A stretch of DNA of 64,000 bases, from contig NZ_FOFB01000012.1 in assembly GCF_900110645.1 (NCBI RefSeq), positions 62,001 to 126,000 of the forward strand, written 5' to 3'. This stretch comes from Neolewinella agarilytica. GTDB taxonomy: Bacteria; Bacteroidota; Bacteroidia; Chitinophagales; Saprospiraceae. Positions 1-9,700 of this stretch are shown piece by piece. Numbering within the stretch: position 1 is the stretch's first letter; every line of letters starts with the position of its first letter. The notes under the pieces were generated by a model, which made no database searches, was not told the DNA's origin, and saw only the letters and a program-made list of their open reading frames with translations. The position numbers and the translations under genes were made by a program.

Positions 1-179
1 GAAGACGCCTCTTGTGCAACACATTCACCTTTAAGTGCTTTGTCAAGCTTAGAAAAGGCCTTGGAAAAATCTGTTTCCTGGCTATTACTCGATGAGCCTT
101 TTGCAGGAAAACGCTCATCCACTTTTTGAATGAGCCTATTGATTGCTTCGAGAAATTGAGTTTGTTCAGCTTTAGTCAT
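1..179 (-). CDS. Hypothetical protein, 3' end outside the window
   Basis: An open frame starts with ATG at 179 on the minus strand and runs off the left edge, giving the first 59 residues (MTKAEQTQFLEAINRLIQKV at the N-terminus). The visible part is hydrophilic and probably helical, with no signal peptide or membrane segment. It lies 73 bases downstream of the metalloprotease gene on the same strand and could be the last gene of that operon. I recognise no family and assign no function. Confidence is limited because only the start is seen. Confidence 0.5.
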   Translation of the reverse strand, partial: MTKAEQTQFLEAINRLIQKVDERFPAKGSSSNSQETDFSKAFSKLDKALKGECVAQEAS

Positions 180-252
180 TGCTGCTTGATTTATTGTTAA
201 TTAGACCATTGGCTCGCGCTCAAACGAAAGCACTTGGTTATTAAGAGTGAGA

Positions 253-1503
253 TTACGTTGGCTGCGGCAGTTCGTACCTTATCGTAGTACCCAAGCGCTG
301 AAACCAGCCATCCATTTCCAGGCGAAATCGTGCGGCCTGGCTAGGTTCGGACACCTGCTGATAGACGGAAAGGGCGAGTAAACTCAGCGTATTGGCGCGT
401 AGCTTAGGGATTGACCAGTCGCTTACGGGGCCCTCCCGCGCCCGCCAGACCAGCAGACGGGAAGGATGCAAATGCTCCGGCGGCAAGTGGGCCAGCATCG
501 ACTGCCCACCAAAAGACTGCATGGTCTGCTGCAATACGATATCAACGGCTACTTTGGCCTGCTCCTCGGCCTGAGCGAACAGTGCTCTCCAGTCGTCCGG
601 AGCCTCGGAAAGTGGGTAAGCCGCTTTCCAGCTTGACTCCATTTCATCCCAGGGGCCAGCCCCATACACCGCCCGGCACATGGCGGTGCCAATCAGGGTT
701 CTGACATAGGGAATGGGGTGCGGCGCGCCCGGGTGATAGTGAAAAACCATCCGGTTGCTTCCCGACAATACATCTTTGAGGGTCGCCACGGCAGCGTAGC
801 CAGTAAAGATGAAAGCGAAGGCATCCGCAGCAATTTCTGAAGACCAGCTTGCCCATAGCCTCGCAACCTTCGGCCCGAAGCCACGCATGCCGGCTTGTAG
901 CGCCCTGGCCAATTCCTCGTTCCAGCCAATCGCATAGGCAATCTGGTGGCCCGCTTCGTGGATCAGGGCGGTTGGCCGGTAGAGGTTGTGGCGCACGACC
1001 TTGATGATGGCAACGGGGTTAACACCTCGCCTATCCCACAATCGTAAGCCAGCTTTAAGGATCGAAGCCCCCAACCCCTTGTCCAGGTAAGTCATTACCG
1101 GCGGAACCAAATGCCCCAGCGGTTGCAGGCTTTTACGCATGGCTTCCCGGGCGATGTAATCCAGCGCCATCAGGTGGTTACCAGTGCGCAGATCCGTGCG
1201 GGTGTTGACGGCATCCCCGAAATAGTCCAGAGTAACTTCCGTTTGTAGGTATGACTTACGTAACTGCTGTAAAGCCTGCTGGCCTTCTCGCTCCGTCAGC
1301 GCACCACTTCGGGTCTTCTGAAGCAGACTATCCATTTGACTTTTCAGCACATTCAGGGAACCGTCCAGCCGGGAACGCAGGGCGTTTCCCGTAGACAACT
1401 CCACCAGCTCCCAGGCTGACTGAGCAGCGAGAGTATCCGGCGCATCCAGGCGATGGGTAGCAGCGTGCCAGTGTTCAATTTGCCGTAATAAATGGATATT
1501 CAT
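253..1503 (-). CDS. Gluzincin-like zinc metalloprotease (HEXXH ... EXXXD)
   Basis: A 416-residue protein without an obvious signal peptide. Residues 182-186 read HEAGH, the zinc-binding and catalytic HEXXH signature. About 40 residues later comes SSEIAAD (Glu223, Asp227), which fits the third zinc ligand and following Asp of gluzincins. A helical N-terminal region (residues 1-100) precedes the catalytic part. The start codon overlaps the stop of the upstream 847-residue gene by one base (TAATG type), so the two are probably translationally coupled and act together; the upstream product is the obvious candidate substrate or partner. Protease activity is inferred from the motif, while substrate and location are unknown. 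Confidence 0.65.
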   Translation of the reverse strand: MNIHLLRQIEHWHAATHRLDAPDTLAAQSAWELVELSTGNALRSRLDGSLNVLKSQMDSLLQKTRSGALTEREGQQALQQLRKSYLQTEVTLDYFGDAVNTRTDLRTGNHLMALDYIAREAMRKSLQPLGHLVPPVMTYLDKGLGASILKAGLRLWDRRGVNPVAIIKVVRHNLYRPTALIHEAGHQIAYAIGWNEELARALQAGMRGFGPKVARLWASWSSEIAADAFAFIFTGYAAVATLKDVLSGSNRMVFHYHPGAPHPIPYVRTLIGTAMCRAVYGAGPWDEMESSWKAAYPLSEAPDDWRALFAQAEEQAKVAVDIVLQQTMQSFGGQSMLAHLPPEHLHPSRLLVWRAREGPVSDWSIPKLRANTLSLLALSVYQQVSEPSQAARFRLEMDGWFQRLGTTIRYELPQPT

Positions 1504-4046
1504 TACAGCGCATTTTTTCCGGGGAAGATGCGTAAATCGGGCGTTGGGATGGCGGGAATGACAATTCCGGTAATGTCTCCAACGCTTAATGGTTCACCAC
1601 GCTTCACCTTGAAGAAGGTCCGCAGCAAGGCCATGCCCGGCATATCGATAAAGACCAGGTGGAGGCTCAGTCCCTGGGCCGGATTTTCTTGTGACCGGAT
1701 GAAGTCGTCCCGCAAACGCCGCAAGTGATTCACCAGTGCTTTTTCCGCTTGCCGAACCAGCTTTTCCAGCAATCTCTCCATCAACTTCTTGAGCTGTTCT
1801 TTGGCAAAAGCAGCACCTGCCGCCAGGAGGCCGCCAAAGTGTTCTTCGAGGTAGCGTTCTTCGCTAAGTTCCATCACGACTTTCACCTTACGGCCAATGT
1901 CACGTAGTAGAATGCCGTTCAGAGCATCACGGATGGCGCTGCGGAAGGTTGTCGCAGCACCGAAGTAGTCTTCTGACCGCAGCCGCCGCGTGATTTCAGC
2001 CCCCTTATCTTCCGTGACGAACAGCCCCAAAGTCATGGTCGAGCGGGTGAAGTCAAATTTAACCATCGCGTCTTCCTGTCGGACGCTGGGCAGGTTGCTG
2101 GCGGGTTGACCACTAGCAGGCACTAAAGGCCGGGACCGGCGAGGCGGCAAACGACGACTCTGCCCCACAACCTCTAAGTAGTAAAAACGCTGCCCGGGGC
2201 GAATCCGGTGGCGGCTCGTCAGCCAGCGCTCCCCTACCCGCTGCCCGAGGGCTGAATTCCCAAGTAGCAAGCTGGCAGCAGCAGGTGTCAAAGGGTGAAG
2301 TTGTGACCAGGCTGCCCGACGGGCGGAGCCCAGGCCCGGCGTGCCCTTTTCGAGCAGACTCACGTAGCTCAGGGTAGTTCCCCGCACTGCTTCATAGAGG
2401 TGAATCCGTACCCGCAGTGGTTGGTCCCCCTGGTATTGGTAGTTCCGCCTCAGGAAAGTCCGTAACCGCTGGCCGTTAAAACTTCGCACACCAGCAATTT
2501 GGCTCCTGGTCAGGGAGGCCTCCATGATCCGACTATACTTTTTGTACCGCTTCCGGCCGTTCTTGGGCAGTAACATCCAGGCGGCGGCCTGCTCTGCCTC
2601 CTGCAATTCAGCCACGACCATATTAGAAGGCATGTTGCGGCCAGAATAATGACGGAATAAATGATAAACTTCCTGTTCCAACAACTCCTGGTTGTCGAGC
2701 ACTTCCTCGTCTAACCGCGCAACATCAACAAGCATTTCTTCCAGCATCTGCACGATCACTTCTGCAGGCGCGCGCTGCGCTTCCTCCTCGGAAACTTCAA
2801 GATTCAATAACCGGAAACCTTTTTCTACCAGTGCTTTAGCCAGTGGTCCAGCTGCCTTAGGCCCGATCAGCTTCCCAATGAAGCGGGTAAACAACTTGGC
2901 GATGGCGTTGATTACTTTCTGACGGCCGATAAGGCGAATCCCGACTTTTATCGCCTTCATCGCAACACCAACGAACTGTTCTACTGCCGGACCAACTTCC
3001 TCAGCCGTACTTGCCCCCTGAATGGAGCGTTTGAGTTGTTCCCGCGCTTCCAGCAATCGCTCTTCGGCGGCGAAATCCCCCTCCTGGAATTCACTGTCTT
3101 CCTGGTAGGCTGCAAAAACCGCCCTCGCTTCTTCTTCGGTAGACGCAAAAAGCTGCTCGGCCAGCCGCAGATCAAACTCCCGTTCGATGAACTCCAGGTC
3201 CGGCCCCGCCGGGTAGGCGTAGGTCTCTCCTTCCGCACTGATCCGGCGCAGGGTCATTTCCTGATCGCTGAGGCCAAGTTCCGCTTTCACTCCCAGTTTC
3301 CGGGCGAGCATGCGCGCTGGTGAGCGCAAGGCAGCGGGTAACCGCCGGATGACCCGACGGATAATTTTGGTCAAGAACGGCCGAACCATTTTTTTTACCT
3401 TGCGCAGCAGAACGGCCACCGGATGAAACTTCTTGGCCAGTTTCACCCCTTTCTTGATCACTTTCCCCACCTTTTTGGCGGCACGCTTGATTTTGCGGAA
3501 AGCCTTTTTGAAAAAGTCTTCAAAAACGGGATTACCCAACTCCTCCGCCAGCATATGGCGGCTGAAAGCCTGGTCAATAAGCCCCTCGGTAAGGGGAGCA
3601 TCCTCTAGGCCAGAAAACTCCTGCAGTAACCGATCGGTAAGGGTTTCCATCGCTACCGCCAGTGGATGAAAATGGCCTTGCAACAGTTCCTCGCGGCGGG
3701 AAGTACCGACCTCCGCCTCAGGGAGCAGGGAAGCTCCCAAATGGTGCTCCAGGTAGCGCTCTCCTTCGGTAAAAAGATCAACGACTCCTTCGGTAAATTC
3801 TTCTTCTGGCAGTTCATCGAGAAGCTGTACGAATAATTGCTCCCGCTGATCAAAAACGGCTTCCCCTTCCACGAGCTGCACTGATGGCAGGAAGGGAGAT
3901 TCGAAATCAACCACCGCTACCTCCTCTTCAGCAAAAGACACTTGCTCCTGGGTGGGACTGACGACAAAGGGAGACTCAAACTCCTGGTTTATATTCGTGC
4001 TCACCGTCGGAGCCGAAGACCAATCCTGAAATACTGAATTGTCCAT
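1503..4046 (-). CDS. Large protein with FESPF motifs and a long cationic amphipathic segment, unknown function
   Basis: An 847-residue protein I cannot place in a named family. The acidic N-terminus carries two FESPF motifs (residues 23-27 and 48-52). Residues about 178-252 are a striking Lys/Arg-rich helical stretch (for example FFKKAFRKIKRAAKKVGK) with regularly spaced hydrophobic residues, like a membrane-active peptide. The middle is acidic and helical (about 255-480). The C-terminal third contains a basic, beta-rich part (about 490-640) and another helical region (about 740-790). There is no signal peptide. It is followed by the metalloprotease gene with a one-base overlap. A toxin or cargo activated by that protease is possible but is only inference; a structural or surface protein is the alternative. 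Confidence 0.55.
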   Translation of the reverse strand: MDNSVFQDWSSAPTVSTNINQEFESPFVVSPTQEQVSFAEEEVAVVDFESPFLPSVQLVEGEAVFDQREQLFVQLLDELPEEEFTEGVVDLFTEGERYLEHHLGASLLPEAEVGTSRREELLQGHFHPLAVAMETLTDRLLQEFSGLEDAPLTEGLIDQAFSRHMLAEELGNPVFEDFFKKAFRKIKRAAKKVGKVIKKGVKLAKKFHPVAVLLRKVKKMVRPFLTKIIRRVIRRLPAALRSPARMLARKLGVKAELGLSDQEMTLRRISAEGETYAYPAGPDLEFIEREFDLRLAEQLFASTEEEARAVFAAYQEDSEFQEGDFAAEERLLEAREQLKRSIQGASTAEEVGPAVEQFVGVAMKAIKVGIRLIGRQKVINAIAKLFTRFIGKLIGPKAAGPLAKALVEKGFRLLNLEVSEEEAQRAPAEVIVQMLEEMLVDVARLDEEVLDNQELLEQEVYHLFRHYSGRNMPSNMVVAELQEAEQAAAWMLLPKNGRKRYKKYSRIMEASLTRSQIAGVRSFNGQRLRTFLRRNYQYQGDQPLRVRIHLYEAVRGTTLSYVSLLEKGTPGLGSARRAAWSQLHPLTPAAASLLLGNSALGQRVGERWLTSRHRIRPGQRFYYLEVVGQSRRLPPRRSRPLVPASGQPASNLPSVRQEDAMVKFDFTRSTMTLGLFVTEDKGAEITRRLRSEDYFGAATTFRSAIRDALNGILLRDIGRKVKVVMELSEERYLEEHFGGLLAAGAAFAKEQLKKLMERLLEKLVRQAEKALVNHLRRLRDDFIRSQENPAQGLSLHLVFIDMPGMALLRTFFKVKRGEPLSVGDITGIVIPAIPTPDLRIFPGKNAL

Positions 4047-4202
4047 AAAACTATAGGTTTAGGTATAGCTCCGCCTACCCGCGTAACAGAAGATGAACGC
4101 GCTTTTCGGCGAGGGCTATCGTATTGAAATAATGTATGTTTGGGGTTTAGGTGTAGGCTGTTCCTTCTACTTGGTCCAAGGTACACCTTATTGGGGCCAA
4201 TA

Positions 4203-4262
4203 AACGCGTAGCGTTTTCACAAGCCCCTCCCCCATGGGGAGGGGTTGGGGAGGGGGTTTCCT
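4203..4262 (+). repeat. Dispersed intergenic hairpin element, copy 1
   Basis: The sequence runs AACGCGTAGCGTTTTCACAA, then CCCCTCCCCC, ATGG, GGAGGGGTTGGGGAGGG and GTTTCC. A second copy with the same layout (AACGC..AGCGTTTTCA.AAGCCCCTC ... GAGGGGTTGGGGAGAGGTTTCC) lies at 49118-49196. The inner CCCCTCCCC/GGGGAGGGG arms can form a hairpin. It sits downstream of the minus-strand gene at 4354-5190 and upstream of the 847-residue gene. Function unknown. Confidence 0.6.
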
Positions 4263-4353
4263 GCGGGCAAACAGCGTCAGAAAAGCGACACGCACTTCGC
4301 CCTGCAGAAAGAACACCCTAGATTTAGATACCTTACTCCTGATGTTATGTAAT

Positions 4354-5190
4354 TTACCGCCAGCCGCCCTCCATGGTCAACCCACTGACTCCTCCGTGAT
4401 TGATGGAAAGGTCCAGCAGTAACGATCCTGTGTAATTGGCTGCTGGGACATCGGTTACCCGCATCCCGTCAACGGTGTAGGTGATTTGCCCGTTGGCGGC
4501 ACGGTGGATGCTTGTTCTAACGCCCGTCCTGGAATCCCGCTTTGTACGGTTGATACCGGATTCAAAGACGTTCACCTGGACCTTAGCACCAGTACCTGGC
4601 TGCACCGCCAGCGCATACTTAACGGATTGGAAACCCGCATCGCCGGCAATAGGGCTGAGGCCAAACAGGAAGTGACCGTCGCTCGACTTGAGGGTGTAGC
4701 TCACGCCACCAGCAGTCCCAGCGGGTAATACTTTGACAGAACTGGCACCGCCGTTCCAGTTTTTGCCGCCGCTGGTTTTGGTGAGGCGGCCAGTAGATTC
4801 TTCTATGATCCGCTCCAGATTGGTAAAGGCTCCTTTAGGTTCACACGGTGGACAGTTTCCGCCGCAGTCAACACCTTCTTCATTACCGTTACGAATCTTG
4901 TCCGAACAGGTGGGGAGAGGCGGTGGACACGGTGGGCAGTTTCCACCGCAATCGACGCCAGTTTCTTTTCCATTCCGCATACCGTCATAACAAGTCGGCA
5001 CCTTTGTATCGTCGGGATCGGGCACCGGAGTTACCACTTCTTTGTCATCATCGGGGTCATCTGATCCGCCATTGTGTGTTACTTGGTATAAACCCAGGCT
5101 TACGGCAATCCCGACTATTCCTGCCACCAGGACAACCGTCTGGTTGGCGCGACTAAGAAAGCGGTCAAAAAAAGATTCTTGCTTACTCAT
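4354..5190 (-). CDS. Membrane-anchored protein with two DGxxNGxExGVDCGG Cys motifs
   Basis: A 278-residue protein. One hydrophobic segment at about residues 16-38 (VVLVAGIVGIAVSLGLYQV) suggests an N-terminal membrane anchor. An acidic low-complexity linker follows, then two copies of a Cys-rich motif of the form C-x-D-x(2)-R-N-G-x-E-x-G-V-D-C-G-G-N-C-P-P-C at about residues 66-117. This motif is common in secreted Bacteroidota proteins and probably binds metal or forms disulfides. The C-terminal 150 residues look like a beta-sandwich. The short leader CTAAACCTATATCC precedes the ATG; similar leaders precede the genes starting at 4046 and 10998. Function unknown. Confidence 0.6.
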   Translation of the reverse strand: MSKQESFFDRFLSRANQTVVLVAGIVGIAVSLGLYQVTHNGGSDDPDDDKEVVTPVPDPDDTKVPTCYDGMRNGKETGVDCGGNCPPCPPPLPTCSDKIRNGNEEGVDCGGNCPPCEPKGAFTNLERIIEESTGRLTKTSGGKNWNGGASSVKVLPAGTAGGVSYTLKSSDGHFLFGLSPIAGDAGFQSVKYALAVQPGTGAKVQVNVFESGINRTKRDSRTGVRTSIHRAANGQITYTVDGMRVTDVPAANYTGSLLLDLSINHGGVSGLTMEGGWR

Positions 5191-5412
5191 GGATATAGGT
5201 TTAGCTATCAGCAGACCATCGTCTTACTGCTCAGAAATTGTATCTTTATTCTCAGGTGTAGCGCACCACCAGGTGGACTATTTCACAGATGTATCAAATG
5301 TGACGACACAAAGCTCGGCGGCCGCCGCGCAGAACGGTAGTAACATCTGTTACCAGGGTTGAAATTGAGCGAAAAATGGGGAGTGGATGAGCAGGCGCTG
5401 TCAAGCTTCTCT

Positions 5413-5430
5413 GGGCGCGACCGCAGGTGC
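5413..5430 (+). repeat. Dispersed 18-bp GC element, copy 1 (intergenic)
   Basis: GGGCGCGACCGCAGGTGC, one mismatch to the consensus GGGCGCGGNCGCAGGTGC, followed by AGTGG as in the copies at 23323, 48855 and 52660. It lies in the 429-base divergent intergenic region between the genes at 5190 (minus) and 5620 (plus). Apart from this and the promoter at 5480-5511 I see nothing else there. Confidence 0.75.
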
Positions 5431-5479
5431 AGTGGGAGGGATAAAGAAGCAGAGATTTTGTGGCGGACGGGGCGGAGGG

Positions 5480-5511
5480 TTTGACGGATTGTTTTTGTAT
5501 AAGTATATTGG
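5480..5511 (+). promoter_or_regulatory. Putative Bacteroidota-type promoter for the 5620 gene
   Basis: TTTG at 5480-5483 and TATATTGG at 5504-5511, separated by 20 bases, resemble the Bacteroidota -33/-7 elements (TTTG and TAnnTTTG). Transcription would start about 100 bases before the ATG at 5620, and the sensor kinase gene at 6744 would be co-transcribed. Confidence 0.4.
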
Positions 5512-5619
5512 CTAGAGAGAGGGGGTGGTAACGGATGTTACCAATATTTCGTTTCGGTTCATACGAACTTGCAGTATAAATCGTAGGAATATTTTCAGAA
5601 ACTCTTAAACAAAACAGAC

Positions 5620-6741
5620 ATGTCAAATTTCGATCAAAGAAGAGCTAGCAAAACTTATAACAAATCAGATATTCCACCAACTCAGTTACATCAGGCTTTT
5701 TTATCCACCTTGGAACATGAGGAAGTTTTTAATAGAGAAGGCTACAAGCATATATATGTTCATGATCAAGTTGGATTTGAATTCCCTGGCTTAATTGATA
5801 CATTTGATACCTTTTTAACAACAGACTATAGTAATGAGGTTGAAATCCCTCTAGGGTTGTTCATCTTCTTTTTTGGAAAGGAAAATTCATCTGAGTGGCG
5901 AGCAGAAAAGATAAACCAGATACAGATGCGGCCACTAAACTTCTCTTTTTCTTCACCAGCAATAGAACCTCGAACACCAATTGGTTCTGACTGGCTATCA
6001 ACCTTAAGTAGTAACGATGGATTACTATCGATTGGCAATCCTATCGAGACAGTTAATCCGAATGCAGTTCTAATTATTTCAAAGGAGAATAATTCGCAAA
6101 ATCATTTCCCAATTAATAGCTTTCATAGTGCAAATAAAGACTTAAACATTGAGCTCAAAACACCTGATGACAATAGTTCCATTGGTGACTATGAGGTCTT
6201 CGATATATTAGGATACCGCCCAGATATGAAGGTTGCCTTTCTAGGTTTTGACACCATTCGTCAGTTGTACCTGGCCTATCATGCGACACCATCTCCTGAA
6301 GATTTGAGGTTCATTTTCACTGGGGCAGAAATAAATCATGGAGAAATGGTTAGCCCCAGATTACAAGAGATGCGGTTTACTGATTGGAAACGCTCTTTCG
6401 ACACGTTAGATCCAAGCATCTGTTCTACGCTTAAGATTGAGATTTTATCACACAAAAACAGTAACGGCCGGTATGTAAAAAGAGAGCTTTATTCGGGAGT
6501 TCAAGCCATGGAAAAACTTGAACTCCCTAGTGTATTTGTCCTACACACTTGTAAAAGATACTGGGAAACTCCAAGGATGTTCCTGCAGGCTTGTGAGATT
6601 AACAGGAAGATGTTTATTGAAAATAAATTTAGCGAAAATAAGCGAATCATTGGGTACAAAAAATTCTTGAAAGCTTTATCCATTGATGCTATCAAGAGAT
6701 TGATCGAAAACAACGATCCAATTGCGATACCAAAAGCCTAG
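5620..6741 (+). CDS. Hypothetical protein, AT-rich orphan
   Basis: A 373-residue soluble protein with no signal peptide or clear membrane segment. I recognise no motif. It is noticeably more AT-rich than most of the window, a property it shares with the first half of the following gene, which starts two bases after its stop codon. The two are probably one transcript. Shared composition suggests that this gene and the 5' half of the kinase gene arrived together. A role linked to the kinase is possible, but nothing in the sequence proves it. Confidence 0.55.
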   Translation: MSNFDQRRASKTYNKSDIPPTQLHQAFLSTLEHEEVFNREGYKHIYVHDQVGFEFPGLIDTFDTFLTTDYSNEVEIPLGLFIFFFGKENSSEWRAEKINQIQMRPLNFSFSSPAIEPRTPIGSDWLSTLSSNDGLLSIGNPIETVNPNAVLIISKENNSQNHFPINSFHSANKDLNIELKTPDDNSSIGDYEVFDILGYRPDMKVAFLGFDTIRQLYLAYHATPSPEDLRFIFTGAEINHGEMVSPRLQEMRFTDWKRSFDTLDPSICSTLKIEILSHKNSNGRYVKRELYSGVQAMEKLELPSVFVLHTCKRYWETPRMFLQACEINRKMFIENKFSENKRIIGYKKFLKALSIDAIKRLIENNDPIAIPKA

Positions 6742-6743
6742 TT

Positions 6744-9700
6744 GTGCTTTACATATTCTACCAGACTTGCACAGTTCTAATACCTAATCGATTAAATATT
6801 ATCCTGTTGACTCTTTATGTAGTTATGACTACAGGATTACGGTGTCAATCGGTAAGGAATCTAGAACTTTCATCGAATGACCATACACAGAATTTCCATT
6901 ATCTACCTGATGATTTCTACTGGTTTGGAAATGCATCAGGCCTTTTTCGCTTTGATGGCCAGCAAGAAATTAACTTCTTGATACATGATAAAAAATCCAA
7001 TGTAATTCACGACCAGTTTATCGCTTCTAAAGTCTACCCTGATGGATTGAGTAAGCTTTGGGTAACGACTTACCATGCACTTCACTCATTAGACGTACGT
7101 ACAGGAAAATCTAGGACTTTCCGCATGCAGCACGACCTAAAAGATATCACAGTTGGGTATACTATATTCCACCAAGACACCAATCGCAAGGATCTATTAG
7201 TCAAAGCAGACTCCAACCTTTTCGCTTTCAACATCAAGAACAATTCCTACCGACTACTCCAAAACCAGTCCCAGGCAAATACCCTTTACTCACTGAAGGT
7301 AAAAGAGAAAGTCCTCTTTTATGGTGCTCCTTGGTGGAATGCGAACGGCATTGAGTACTTCGAGTACAATACTGGCGGTATAACCAACTTCCAGCACATT
7401 GATCTCCCCATTATGGTAAAACATATTGTACCATATACCGCCGATTCTTTGTATTTGGCTACAGCTCAAGGCTTACAGTTATTAACCAATCCACTTGACC
7501 CTACTAAAAGAAAGGTTACCACTATTATTCCCGGTGAAGCACGCATTGTTACACTAGACACATTAACTAGATCTATTTGGGTCAGTATTTCCGAGCAGGG
7601 ACTATACCAATTTTCTCCTAAAAATAACATTATTCTGAACAGGTGGACGACTGCCGATGGACTCATCAGTGATGATGCCAGGACATTATTCTGTGACGGC
7701 AAAGGAAACGTTTTTGTAAGCCATTTATCCGGAGGAGTAGACTTAATTCTTCAATCTAATGCAAGTATTTCATTAACCTCCATTTCAGGTTCTTCGTCTA
7801 TTTCGGACATGACTATTTCCTCTGGTAGAGACATCCTATGTTTCACCAATGATGGTAAAACTTATCGAAAAACATCTGGCGACAAGGACAGCGATGAAAA
7901 ATTGATCGGCGTTTTTCCAAACCTGATTAAAAGTAAGGTAGCAACATATCCCAATGGCTCCTGTATTGTCCAAGGAACAAACGGAATAGCTACGTTTGAC
8001 AAAGAAGGAATCCTTACTAACATTCAAAAGACACCAACAAATATTTATCTCGGCGTTTTGGCTTTTGACGATCAAGAGACACTTATCCTAAGTAACCAGG
8101 GTATACAAACTTGGCAAGGAGATTCCCTTACCTCTCTTCCCGGAATTCCATTCGGCGATACTGATTTTTTCACTTCACTAATCAAACTCACCCCCAACCG
8201 CTTCGTCGCTTCCTACCGCCAGATCGAACTCTGGGACATCTCCCGCACCCCCACCGGTTGGAAGGTCGACAGCAAAATCCCCATGCCCGGCGAAACCAAC
8301 ACCGCCATCCTCCGCAACGACACCCTCTTCGCCGGCACCTCCGCCGGCCTCCTCACCATCGTCAACGACTCCATTGTCGCCACCTTCAACCCCGAGCCCC
8401 TCGGCAACCTCTGGGTCAACGCCATCCACGAGGACGACCGGGGCCGCCTCTGGCTAGGTACCGAGCAGGGCCTAGTCTGCTACTTCCCCTCGTCCGGTAA
8501 TTACCAATACTACGGCGAAGCCGACGGCCTCCCCGACAGCTGGTTCATCCGCGCCAACGTCATCGACCGCGACTCCGCCTTCATTATGGCCACCAAGACC
8601 GGCCTCGTCACGGTCAATACCAGCCTGGCCGATGATACCTTGTCCGACAACAAAATCTACCTCTCCGATATCTGGATCAACGGCATCCGGGACGAAACCC
8701 ACAGCCTCTACGACCCGCAGCCACTGGACCTCGACTACCAGCACAACTCCGTCAGCTTCCTGCCGGGGATGATCGAACTCGGCCCCTCGGAGCTCAGTGG
8801 GTTCAAACACCGCCTCGTCGGGCTGCAGGAAGACTATACTTACGGTAAATCCGGCGAGGTCGTCCGCTACCCTTCCATCCCGCCGGGGAATTACACCTTC
8901 GAGTTTGTGGGTGTCGATAAAAACGGCAGAAGCACCCTACCCTTCACCCTGCAGGTGCGTATCTCCCCCCCCTTCTACCAAACCTGGTGGTTCTGGCTCC
9001 TGTGCGGCGCCGGCGTATTCAGTGGCTTCTACTACTTCAACCGCCGGGCCGTCCGGCGGGAAACGGAACGGCAACAGGCCATCCAAAAAGAACAAGCCCG
9101 CCAGGCGGCCGAGACTCTCGCCCGCCACCAGGCCGTCGTCAGTGAGCAGCGACGCATCATGATGGAGTTGCACGATGACCTGGGCGGAACCCTGGGCTCG
9201 CTCTTCTACAAACTGGACGGCTACCTGCTGGATCAGGAAAGCGGACTGGAAATAAACCCCGATTTTGAGCAACTCAAAAACACCAGCGGAGAAGCCATGA
9301 AAAAGCTGCGGGAAGTAATGAAAAGTAACGTAGCTAAGGAGCTCCCGCTTCCCGTCTTCGCCCGCAAGCTGGTCGATATGGCCAGAGCATCAGCCCAAAG
9401 CGCCAGACTGGAGTGGACCCTGGAGCGGGATGATGCCTTCCCGGAAATAGAACTAAGCAGCCAGCAGGTTCATAATGCCCTCCTCATCTTCAAGGAAGCC
9501 CTTCAGAATATTCGGAAGCACGCAAAGGCTACCTCCTTTTCCCTGCGGTTGCATCTTGACCCTGATAATACCTTCCTGATCAGCCTTACGGATGACGGCA
9601 TCGGCATGCCGTCCGCAGCCGCCGCCGAGCGCCACGATGGAACGGGAAATGGCCTTCATAATATGCGACGCCGAGCGGCAGATCTTCAGGGGACTCTAAG

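Noticed and set aside
253-4046. Extracellular contractile injection system locus
   Set aside because: No sheath, tube, baseplate or AAA+ gene is visible, so the protease/cationic-protein pair cannot be assigned to such a system from this window.
8178-9272. Long minus-strand frames antisense to the kinase gene
   Set aside because: They arise from the GC-rich third positions of the kinase gene; their composition is low-complexity and no motif is seen.
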